64,000 nucleotides of DNA from Ianthella basta. Taxonomy: Eukaryota; Porifera; Demospongiae; Verongiida; Ianthellidae. Where the stretch lies: assembly GCA_964019415.1 (NCBI GenBank), contig OZ025888.1, positions 1,265,383 to 1,329,382 of the forward strand, written 5' to 3'. The translations under genes and the position numbers were made by a program. The notes under the pieces were generated by a model. The model was not told the DNA's origin, searched no databases, and saw only the letters and a list, made by a program, of their open reading frames with translations. Of the stretch, positions 24,601-35,400 are shown in pieces (the stretch's first letter is position 1; each line of letters opens with the position of its first letter).

Positions 24601-24893
24601 AATTTGACCAAGACCTCACCATCACCAAACTAATTAATAATTCCTAATTTATTTAAAACTTATCCATTTGCCACTGTTACCTATCCATAGTACATTTTAA
24701 TTAATTTATTTAAAACTTATCCTGCATTCACCATTGTTACCATGCATGTATTGTACAGTCATCATTAATTCATTTATTTACAACTTAGCCATTCACCACT
24801 GTTACCTTGGGTGAATATAGTGACCCTTAACCCAGTATCCATGTGGTCACATGACATTGCTTCATAAGCTCAAATTATATTCAGTGCTCACAG

Positions 24894-24968
24894 AGTGGCG
24901 ATTGGCTCGTTGACTAAGGTAGCCGATTTGTAATCCAAAGTTCCTGGTTCAAGCACAGTGGTAGACAT
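24894..24968 (+). repeat. tRNA-derived repeat (SINE-like)
   Basis: An A-box-like 'tggctcgttgactaagg' and a B-box-like 'ggttcaagcac' are spaced as in a tRNA gene. The acceptor ends do not pair and no clear cloverleaf forms, so it is more likely a SINE head than a functional tRNA. Confidence 0.45.
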
Positions 24969-25049
24969 GTTTTTTCATATATATTTTTTACTCATAGCGC
25001 AAAATAAAGTGAGGTATAAATAGACCAAATTGTACCTCCTCCTTCTGTT

Positions 25050-25124
25050 GTGCCCGGTAGCGTAATGGCTAAGACCCAGTGTGCTTGCCGTAACCGCTTC
25101 GGGTTCGAACTCCAGGTGAGAACC
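25050..25124 (+). repeat. tRNA-derived repeat (SINE-like)
   Basis: An A box 'tagcgtaatggctaag' and a near-perfect B box 'gggttcgaact' are about 45 bases apart. The 3' part does not restore an acceptor stem. A related 'gttcgaactccaggtg' string recurs at 25134-25149, showing local duplication. This is read as the head of a SINE. Confidence 0.5.
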
Positions 25125-25239
25125 CGAAGACGTTCGAACTCCAGGTGGGAGTGGTGAAAAAAGTAACCGATCTCAAGGTCATGTTCCGCTACCGTACGTA
25201 AGTGACGGGCCATACCTAGTATGGGGGACTGGTGTACCG

Positions 25240-25575
25240 ACGGCATGGTCTCACCGCCTGGAGCTAGATTCCGTTGCGCTGAAAGCTTGACCGCCTGGGG
25301 AGCTGTTGGGGTGAAAGCCCATTCCGTCCGGGTAGTAGGTCCGGTCCGTCGACCGCCCAGGCGTGTCCGTTGCTCGACCGTCTAGACGCGTCCGGTCCGG
25401 TCCTGTCCGAATTCCCCACCGGGTCCCCCCCGGTGGGGCATCAACGGACGATGCTATGATCTGGGCACGTATACCACATACAAGTGAGGCCTCCCGTGAG
25501 GTAGCCACATTGTGGGGCTCAAGTCAAGTACAAGTACCTCCACGTGGTGAGCCCTGGGCATCGCAAATGCGGCTA
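25240..25575. repeat. Dispersed repeat, copy 1 (partner at 25912-26170)
   Basis: This copy begins near 'tggtctcaccgcctggagctag', continues through 'gcgctgaaagcttgac.gcctggggagct' and ends near 'gtgagccctgggca.cgcaaatgc.gctaaac'. The second copy at 25912-26170 has the same order with a shorter middle. The copy is GC-rich (about 60 percent in its centre) and carries tandem 'gtccgg'/'gaccg' strings. No coding is supported. Confidence 0.6.
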
Positions 25576-25911
25576 AACTTTACTTTTTGCCGCATTATAT
25601 AGCTACCTACTAGGTATACGGTACATTTGTGCAATCTTCTCTTTCTACTCTCTGTCTCTCTCCCATTTCACTGTTTTCGATTGTCTGTGTTAACAAGTAC
25701 TCTTGCTGTCACAATGAGAATACCATTTGGTGAGTATGATATCAATATTGTAGCTATATTATCCTGTATCGTGTGAGAAGGGCCGAGCTAGCTAGGTAGA
25801 CAAAGTCATACTACACACGCGCTACAGCTGGGTGGGGATCAAGTCAATGAATATACCATTCAACAATGTGCCAGCTGATCATGCAAGCAAATGATGACTA
25901 TATAGCCTTGG

Positions 25912-26170
25912 TCTCACACACCACCTGGAGCTAGATCTGTTGCGCTGAAAGCTTGACTGCCTGGGGAGCTGCATGTGTGGGTGTAGTTTGGTGTGGTTTA
26001 CTTGGCCCATTCCACATGTGGACTTCGTGATCGCCCCATTCTGGCCAGAACAACATTTCCCAATAGTTCGTTGGAGCATGACTGTGGCACCACATGATCC
26101 TCGGGAGATAGCCATTTGGGGCTCAAGTCAAATGGTGAGCCCTGGGCAACGCAAATGCAGCTAAACTTGG
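25912..26170. repeat. Dispersed repeat, copy 2
   Basis: Direct-orientation partner of 25240-25575, lacking the GC-rich centre. The presence of two copies within 1 kb suggests a mobile or tandemly copied element. Confidence 0.6.
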
Positions 26171-26429
26171 CACCCAGTATCAAAACCTTACAACCTTTTG
26201 AGACAGCAACTAGAAGTGACTGATCTGCCTGCAACCTGAGTTAGTACATTAGTAAATATTAATAGTAAGTCAGCTAAGCTTTAGCTTAGTTTATATAATG
26301 CTTTAGTTAAAAATGAGTAAGAACAGCTAATTAGCTAGTACAGTTATAGTAATTAGTCTAGCATGCTAGACCTACGTAGTACAGCTAATTGCATTCGAAT
26401 TCCATAAGTAATTTATTAAATATGTGCAT

Positions 26430-26560
26430 ACCACCACACAGTGCAAGTTGTAATCTGCGTGTGCAGTATATGCGCCAGTGCTTATATGAACAAGGACACC
26501 AGTGCGAGTTGCCGAGAGTAACAACCCCGAGTGCAAGTAGAGTGTTTGCGCTAGTTGATG
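26430..26560. repeat. Direct repeat, copy 2 (partner at 24180-24310)
   Basis: See the partner. Both carry the 'gtagagtgtttgcgct' end. Confidence 0.6.
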
Positions 26561-26747
26561 AAAGGAAAGACACCACCAGCGCATGTTGCTGAAGGTGAGG
26601 GGGACCGGGCACCAGCATCGATTGGCATGCAGTGGGCGACCACTATGAATGCAAGTACAGTGTTAGTGCTAGTCGAACAGCACAAGTTGGAGCTGGATGC
26701 AGCAACAGGTATGCAACTTGCACTTGGGCAGAACACGGTTCACATAT

Positions 26748-28655
26748 AGTGCAGTTTCAGCTTGTTTAAATGGTGTTGTGATGGTAAAGGAGAAATGAGA
26801 CGAATACACACATACACATGCTCACACATACACAACTCCTTTATATCATATGTACACCACAAACTGCATACTAATATTATTATGTTTCATGTTTATCTAT
26901 ATGTTTAGAATATACAGAAAATAGATCATCTGAAATACAGATCAAAGGAAATGCACAAGCTACATAACGACCACTGACAATTAGGATATAACCTTCTTCA
27001 CTATATTTCAGTCATGAGCAGTCAGTGCACACATGTGTGCTCAGAGGAGATGAATAGCTTGTGGGTTGGTTGAGCCTAGGGTCTTCCTTCCTATGTACTG
27101 AATGTGAATGTGAATAATGTATTGACACCATGCAGTTATAGCCATTCACGCATTGCAACAGTATTCACACATAAATTTGCATACTCTGAAAGGGTTGGTT
27201 CTCTAATATCAGCTTCACAACAGGGTTGAAAACCTTGCCGACGTTTTGACCAGATGCTCTGGTCTTCTTCAGGGCGAAGATATGCTAGCGCGAGCACTGA
27301 TCATATTTATAGCCTAGCATCTCATCATGCGCTGTCACCGGAAGCCACGTCAAGGTGTCACCGGAAGTTGCGGGATTGCCTTCCTCAAGGCGGCCATCCA
27401 ACATCCAGGCAGTTCCAGCCCACCATCCCTGTTGAGGGAGGGGTGGTTCAGCCTGATGTGGATTGCCTCCTTGAGCATCAGTTCTTTGGGGGTCCTGGCT
27501 TGGTCGATCACTGTTGTCTCCTCCCATCTGATTGGATGGTGGTTCTCCCACGCATGTTCTGCAAGGGCTGACTTCTCCAGTGTCCCCTTCTGACAGGCAT
27601 CCCGGTGCTCTTTCATTCTCGTCTCGAGCCTCCTCAGTGTCTCCCCAATGTAAGTCTCACCACAGCTGCATGGGACTTGGTACACCACCTTGGACTTCTT
27701 CTCCAGCGCCAGTGTGTCCTTCACCTTGGTTAGCATGGAACGCAGAGACAGTCCAGACCTGAAGACAACCTTCATGCCGAACTTCCTACAGACCCGTCTG
27801 ATGTCCTCACTGACTCCTTCCATGTAGGGAAGCATATTCTTGTGGTCATTCATGTGCAGTGAAGGGTGCACAGTGCATTCACTAGTGTATGAAGCCCTGA
27901 GCATTTGTTATGTGTATGAAATAGAGGGCAATAGTATCTCCTACTAAGGACCAGACACAGGTATACACACTGAAGTTTGTTTCTAGGAACAAGCTATAGC
28001 AAAGATTGTGGTTATAAACTCATCGAGATTACCAATGCATTAAGATGCATATGTGTATATATGTTTTGTGCTAACATAGTATGTCTGTAGGTGTGTGGGT
28101 GGGTGTGTATCATGCAATAAAACTCACCCCATCAAAATTAATGTGCTATTTATACAAACCTAAAATGGCGACGTGGCACTTGTACTATATAATTATTACA
28201 AATAAACGAGTACCATTCGAGTTAAGTCAATGGACATTCAATAAAACTCCTCAATAACACCTTCAAGAGCACAATGTCATGTGTTCTTGATCTAGGGTAA
28301 ATGGTACTGTTTCTTTAATGAAGTATGATGACTTCTGCACAGTCCATGCGGTACCATTACCTTAAATTATTATACATGGCACAGGAGACTCAATGATTGA
28401 ACAAATTATTAACTGTGTTGATGAGCTTGAAGGCTGCTGTCCTGTTCCATATTGCAGCAATCACTACATGCTGACAAGGCAAAGAAGCTCAATCTGCATT
28501 GTTTTAGGTTACAAATCAAATAATTATTGAATATAGACACACTTAAATCAAATGATAATGTCTGAATGTATTGCAAATATAATATTAGCACCAAAATCAA
28601 TGTATTCTAAACTCCACTATGACGTATTATGTACTATAACCCTTCACATGTCTGT
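26748..28655 (-). repeat. Inverted copy of the R2-R3 spacer
   Basis: Read on the - strand, this block follows 15445-16858 in order. The 'cttcaacctcatcaacac' area, the ATTAAA area, the 'cttgttc.tagaaacag.cttcag' area and the 'accattaacaagctgaaac' area all correspond. The copy is interrupted by a 644-base Penelope-like insertion at 27188-27831. This shows that a spacer segment was duplicated in inverted orientation before R4. Confidence 0.8.
27188..27831 (-). mobile_element. 5'-truncated Penelope-like element with GIY-YIG endonuclease
   Basis: On the - strand this encodes a segment with LPYMEGVSEDIRRVCRKFGM, a KVVYQVPCSCGETYIGET core and RLETRMKEHRDAC. This is the linker plus GIY-YIG endonuclease region typical of Penelope-like retroelements. 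The reverse transcriptase part is missing. Its 3' end carries the 'ccttgccgacgttttgacc' and 'ctggtcttcttcagggcgaa' signature seen in such elements. The insertion is flanked by 'gcatactct' (27179-27187) and 'gcatattct' (27832-27840). The uninterrupted paralog at about 16351-16359 has a single copy of that string, so these are target-site duplications. The element is dead by truncation. Confidence 0.85.
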
Positions 28656-29494
28656 AGAGAATAATGTCCCCCTCCCCCCCAAACACAGCTAGTGCTTTTA
28701 TATTTTCATGAGTCTGTACTACTGGTGTGCACTAGCTATAACAATGTGGCATATAGAGGCTCACGCTATGGCATTCAAATGAGAATTTGAGAAATTATAT
28801 GATGAAACATGTTGAGATGGTTTGACCTCAAGGCTCTTTGCCATTCACTAGAACAGCACGTACTGGTTTATTTACTGGTGAAGACCCTCAAAATCAAAGC
28901 TACTCTCAAAATTATCCTATTTTATAACGTGACTGTTCATGGACATCCTAGTCCTTATCAGTAGTGTTGGGTCTAAGCTCAAGCAATAATTATACCCAGA
29001 AGATAGATAACCTATTGCTGCCTACCTTCTTGCGGATTGTGTGGCACCACTGTTGATATAGTTACTGTATGTATACCATTATTTACAAGTAAATTCCATT
29101 GAGAATCATGTTCAATGTGATGAGTATAACTAGCTATAGGACAAAAGTGTATTGATCATATGCACTATGCATTATGCAGTTCCGTTACAGCATGCACATG
29201 AGTTGGAAAGGAGTATGAACTGCTTCAAGGCAAAGATGTACTTGAATGTGGTTGTGTACACATGCCTAATGTCATAAATGTAATGCAACAATGCTCAAGA
29301 TTTAATTGTGAAGAGGTGAATGAGCCAACGTATATAGTCGGTGTTTCCTGCAAATCTGAAAGTAAGCCACAATACATACACACTAGTTTCAGTTTCCTAG
29401 TTCTGTGCATGTTGAAATCAAGGTGTCCTTATAGCACTGCCTAATGTTATTACACCATTCAGGCCATTACCGCTCTTGCGTGTAGTTGATCACA
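28656..29494. other. 5' flank of receptor R4
   Basis: 28690-28830 matches 17280-17440 upstream of R3 in direct orientation ('gcatgagtct', 'gaggctcacgct.tggcattcaaatg'). 29378-29494 matches 17460-17573. Between them R4 has about 540 bases with no counterpart upstream of R3 and nothing recognisable in them. Confidence 0.55.
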
Positions 29495-32400
29495 ATGAAG
29501 AGAGAGCTGTCAAACTTGTACTGGGTTGCTACTGTTCTCCTAGCCCTAGCTGGACAAGTGTCCCACACCGAGGCCAGATGTGGTAAGCATGCAGTGAATT
29601 GAACTATACTGTAACAATGTGTGCTACATGTGTTCTAGACAACTATCCATTATCGTGTTCAGGAGTGGCCACCACTGTCACGGTCAATGTGGCTGCTGGC
29701 AGTCCTCTGGTCCTGGAGTGTGAGGGCCCTGCTCAAGTGACATGGGAGAACTATACTCAAAATACTAATCAGAGTGAAGTGATCACCAGCCCGTCGAACA
29801 GTGCTGGAGAACAGAGGTCCTGGTTGATATACAGAAATGGAACATACTCTAACTCTATCATCACTTGCAAAACAAGCAATGGAAATTGTCTACTTATGAA
29901 TTACTCAGTGATGGTCTTCAGTAAGTGAAGCTAGAGTATAGGAATATAAGAAGCATGGACACCATTGCAATCTTGTACTTTATGATAATTATTGTTCATT
30001 TCATGTAACACGTAAAGTGAGTGCATATATAGATTTTGCCAATTCAACTGTATGCCTGAATGGATCCTTCCATGTCTTGCTGCAATTATCTAATACATTT
30101 TGATCAATAGCCTTCAAAGATTCCTGATCAGCATTTGCACTGTTCACCTTCCTTGCAGCTGTCCCTTCAAATGTGCACATCACTGCCTCGGGGCTGACTG
30201 CAAACACAGTAGAGCTCAATAATTCAGTCACGTTGTCTTGTTCTGCCTCTGGTATATATACCACTCCTCTCCAATTCCAGTGGTACCACAATGGTGCCAA
30301 CATATCAGGTGCAACATCTAGATCCTACACAGTTACTTCTGCCCAGTTCAGAAGTGCAGGAGAGTACACTTGTGAGGTGTCCAACTGGGCAGGGAGGAGC
30401 AATGAAACGTACACTTTGAAAGTACAAGGTAGCTGTAAACCTTGTTTGCATATACATACACCATTATTAATTTCACCAATCAGCTCACTTAATCTGTGCA
30501 TTTATATTGTATAAATATCTCTGCCTACTTTTTGCATTTGACCAAAAGATAGACAGTTGTCAGTTAAATGTTTCAAAATTGAATCTAACATTCATCACCT
30601 GATCGAATGAAATGCTATTGAGTTATTCTAACCTTTCCCATGTAGTCCTTCCCTCTATTTCTAATTTGACCTCCTCGGCTTCTGGCAAGATCATACTTCA
30701 AAGAACAGAGTCTACCTCAGTTACCATTACCTGCACAGCCAGTGGAGATGTTGGCTCAGTCTCATTTCAGTGGACACTAAATGGTGGTACTGTGCCTGGT
30801 AGCAGTGTTACTGCCACCAACAGTAGGAATCAGGTGATTGGACAGTTGGTCATTTCTTCCGTCACACCTGCCCACGGAGGTACCTACTGGTGCTCCACTA
30901 GCAATAATGTTGGAAGTGATGTTCAAGAGTTGACATTAGCAGTTGTAGGTAGGTTTAATAGCATGGAGTGATGGAAAGGGAGTAAATATCTTACTCATGC
31001 ATGTATTGGTGTATGCTTGTGACACAGGCTGTTTCTTGATTGCTTTTGAGAGAATTCTTCGAAGACAGAAATTAAATGAGCCTTGTAATTAGTCAAATAG
31101 TACAGCTAATGACAAGTGTGTGTTCGGATAGTGTTGTATGCATCTTAGTTGCAAAGTTATAGTGTAACTGTTTAGTGTTCCTTGCACTAAATCAGATTCT
31201 ATTATTACACTTTTGGCTTGTAAACACTAGTATAGTTGCTGTAATAGTCTTCTTATTAATAAGCTTAATGCACATTCATGCTGTTCAGACTGTAGATATG
31301 GCTATAACATAATATAACAGTAGCTGTTGTCTCCCTTAATGCAGATCCACCTACTGCAGCAATCACTACCACCAGTGATGTGGAAGACGTTGTTTATGTA
31401 TTGAATGGCACTTCACATAATTTTGATTGTGTTGTGAATGGATCGTCTCCTCTCAACACGTCATGGACGCTACAGACTATGAGAGGAGAAAGCAGTAGAG
31501 ATGGTACAAACTTCAGTAGCATCCTTACGCAGGATGATGAAGGGAATTACACGTGTACAGTAGACAACAGTGAAGAAGGACTCAGTGACAATGCTACTGT
31601 GACAGTGAAAGTGTTTGGTGAGCATGACCTAAGTTGAGGATTTATTCAAATCATTCTTTCAAGTTTATGCATGCACATTATATGTATAAACTGCTCCTGG
31701 TTGCATATGTGCATGCTATAATTATCATGTTATTAGTGGTTCAACCCTCAGCAATGTAATGTATACCAAGTACTGTATGTTATGCATATGTCATTGCTGG
31801 TTCCTCACCAGATCCCACCTCTTTGACATCTGCTCCCATGACAGCACTGGAGCACAATGAGAATGAAACTGTTACACTGAGGTGTTCATTCTTCAAAGAT
31901 GCAGATAATCCAGTTCCTTACCCACAAGTTTCATGGAACGGTCCTTCATTCAGTGCAACAGAAACTGCCACTCAGACTAACTCCAGCAATTATGAGAGCA
32001 ATGTCACTTTCACAGCCAGCAGGCAGCACCATGGCCAGTTTACTTGCTCTGTGAATGATACTATAGTTGGCATTCTTGAAGCACTGTTTAATTTAACAGT
32101 TTACTGTAAGTATGTACCCACACTCACTCTAGGACAAAATTGCAAGGTGGGTAGGTGTATAATAATTGTTCTCTTTCCGCAGATCCTCCAACAGATATTT
32201 CATTACAACCAGCATATACTGCTGTCAACATTACTTCCTCCACTACTTTCACCTGCACTGGCCAAGGCCGACCAGCCCCTGAGTTCAACATCACCAGGAC
32301 TCTTCCCAATGGGACAAACATTACTACATTTGGGGCCACTTTTGTGCTACAGCCATCCTCCAAGGAGGAGCTGGGGAGGAATTTGCTGACCTGCTCTGCT

Positions 32401-35400
32401 ACCAACTCAAGATACAGTACACCTGTACATTCACCAACCCTCAGCATCATTATCAGGGGTGAGTTAAAGTTCCATGTATGGAACATGTCTGTATGTGATC
32501 TATATTATATTGATATACTTTACTACACTCTTATATATAGGTGCTCCTAAAGTGGTAAACTCCAGCTTAATTCAAGTGATCAGCAGATCATTCACAAGTG
32601 TGTCAGTGCAGTGGACACAGCCACAGGACAACTATGATACAATTCAGAATTATACCCTTCGTCTAGTAGAGTGTGCAGCACGTAACCACTCCAGTGATCT
32701 ATGCACGCTTGTTCGTAGCCAACTGACCAATTCTACATATCCTTCTCACACTCTGAGCAGCCTCAGCCCATTCACAACCTATACATTGGAGATAGCAGCA
32801 CGCAATGGAGTTGGTCTTGGGCCCTACTCCAATGTTGTTGAAATACAGACAGTTCAACAAGGTTAGTTATTATCACAATAGTACCTTGTACACCTATCTG
32901 TCACTGAGAGTACACGACACACCCATTATGGGTACTAGCAGAGAAGGGCGCCTTCAGCGCCCTCCTCTGCTCCGGCACCCAACACAGGTGCTTCTGATGC
33001 CAGTGCTTCTGATGCAAAGCACTTCCAAACCTGGCTACTGAGTGATAGCTATAGATGCTGCAGTTGCAGCTAGCTATAGAGTTGCACGCAGCTGACTCCT
33101 CGTCCACAATGAATCACCTTTTGCAAGGTCAAGCGTCTTGTATTGCCCTCCAAATTAAACAGAACTGACCCATGACGGCCCCTTTGAGCTGATTCCTGGT
33201 TGTTCTCTTGTGTTGACTCCTGGTTGGTCCTTTGAGCTGACTCCCCTCGAGCTAGCTCCTGCTTTTCCCTTGGTGCTGACTCCTGTGAGTGAAAGTTGAG
33301 TGATGGTCTTGGAGTTCTAACAGTTGTCGTCGGTTCCTAAGAGCTCTCATCATCCCTGAATGTCTTGACTTCTTGGTTAGTCCGGTGTTACCTTTAATGT
33401 TCGGCATATGCGCACTGCAACGGTTGCAAATTGCTATGTTTGGAAGAAACGTATTACGATGACGTCATCAGATCATTGCGCAAGCCTAAAACCCGCATAA
33501 CTTGTGCTCATCTTTTCGCCATTGAGCCGCTTTCACTCTCGCAAGATAGCGCTTTTCGCTATATAGCTTATGTCACCCACAGCCGTCTACATTGTGCTAA
33601 AACGACAGCAAAGAAGCCGTCGCACCATCTCCCCAGGAGGAGTTTTGTAACAAAGGAATTAGTTGTCAATTCCGTAATCTACTTCGCTTTCCTCCGTAAA
33701 ACAAAAATATAAATGATACCATTAATTCATAGTTTGCTAGGCACACCACGGCTGTTTCGAGTTGGCAACTTAGTTTTACGTGGAAACTGGGAACCGGAAC
33801 CGGACTGGCCGATGGAAAGAAGGTACTAAAGCGTTTTTAGCCTTTTCCCTCTTGACTGCAGGCATGCAAAATCGCCATACATTCTTAATACAACAGTGGA
33901 ATTGGTAGTGGGCAATGTGCCTTTTAGGTTAAAAGCTTTGTTTATGCCTTACATTGCGTACGATTTTGGCATACACTTGTTTCGGTTAGCTGCTTGTAGC
34001 GCGTCTCTAGAAGTTTTCCTGGCATAATGATTAACATGCAAAGACAGCCCATCCATCGTACAACATTGTACTGATGCAACTGTTCTGCTGCCTTTTTCCT
34101 ACCATCCGCTATAAGAGCAAATAAGCTATATCAATGTAATGTATGCCGCATACACCGTGGTCTGCGCAGTACAACTTCTCGTTGAGCTCAAATACTGCCA
34201 CAGCAGTTCAGAATGCCCATAGAATCATCCCAAACGAGCATTATCCAGCATTACAAGGGCAACGCTGCAGTGAATCACTGCAGCGTTGCACTGAAGAACC
34301 CGTCTAGCGTATACCTGTATTATTTACGTACGTATCGTCGTACAATTTCCCGTGAGCTCAGATACTGCGGTAGCACTTCAGCATGCAAACTGCTGCTTCT
34401 TTGGGACGACTCCATAGGCACTCTGAACTGCTGTGGCATTATTTGAGCTCACCGGGAAGTTGTACTGCGCAGTCCAGGGCGTACGCGCAGTATAGCTTAT
34501 TTGCTCTTAAAGCGGGTGGTAGGAAAAAGGCAGCAGAACAGTCGCTCCAGTTCGATGTTGTACGGTGGCTGGGCTATCTTCACATGTTAGTCATTATTCC
34601 AGGAAAACTTCGAGAGGCGTGCTATAAGCAGTTGAAAGTAAATCATTTTGTGTCCCTGATCTTACGAACGAAAGCCATCGAATCAAATCTAAAGCCCAAA
34701 TCACCTTACTTACTACCAAGCACACTGTTCTGTGACGTGTCTCTGGTGATGTGGACTACAACAAAGGAGAAATGGGCTGTATGCGTAGTAACCTCTATGC
34801 GAGGGAAATCTCGCTGCCGCGAGGTTTCCAAATCAAAACTCAATTCAATTCAATAACCAAAATGGATACATCTCCAATACTGGAGGTCATCCCTATACTT
34901 ATACACTGATATGTTAGCATGGCAAGTAGTTAGTTATACGATATAGAAGCTATTTAAAATTATCTGTCCATCTTGAGCGTGGTCTTCCTCTTGGTCTCTT
35001 CCCCTCCATCTCTCCAACAAAAACTTTCTTTGTTAACCTCTCATTGCTCATTTCTTCCAGTCTAACCCTCCACTTCTCCTGCCTTCTCTTCACTGCATCC
35101 AAAACACTTTCTTGTCTCAACTTCTCCCTAATGTCTACATTTCTCATCCGATCCAACCTAGTCACACCTTTGATCCGCCTCAACACCTTCATCTGGGTGG
35201 CCTGCACTTTCAGTTGCTGCTGCTTAGATAGAGTCCACGTCTCACAACCGTACAATAATGTTGGCATCACTGTGGCATTCACTACTTTCAGCTTAGTGCT
35301 CCTGCTCAATTCCTTCCTTCTCAGTACTACATCATTCAACCCTCCGATCACCCGTGTTGCACCCCCAATCCTTGCCTCTACTTCCTTCTCCATTCTCCCA

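Larger units (their letters stand above)
23723..24893. other. R3 3' flank with triplet repeats and a reverse transcriptase relic
   Basis: No receptor exon is seen. ACC/CCA triplet runs occur near 24163-24185 and 24317-24356. On the + strand 24368-24470 encodes a short piece resembling the region after the catalytic motif of LINE reverse transcriptases (EDLGRVAKWIVANGLKMN, then KTKLMVL). It breaks off quickly. About 24180-24310 has a second direct copy at 26430-26560. The remainder (24620-24890) is AT-rich, with three short repeats of a 'tttatttaaaacttatcc' type string. Confidence 0.5.

Noticed and set aside
33431-33712. 93-residue frame in the R4 intron insertion
   Set aside because: No family resemblance and no splice or start context; sits in transposon-derived DNA.
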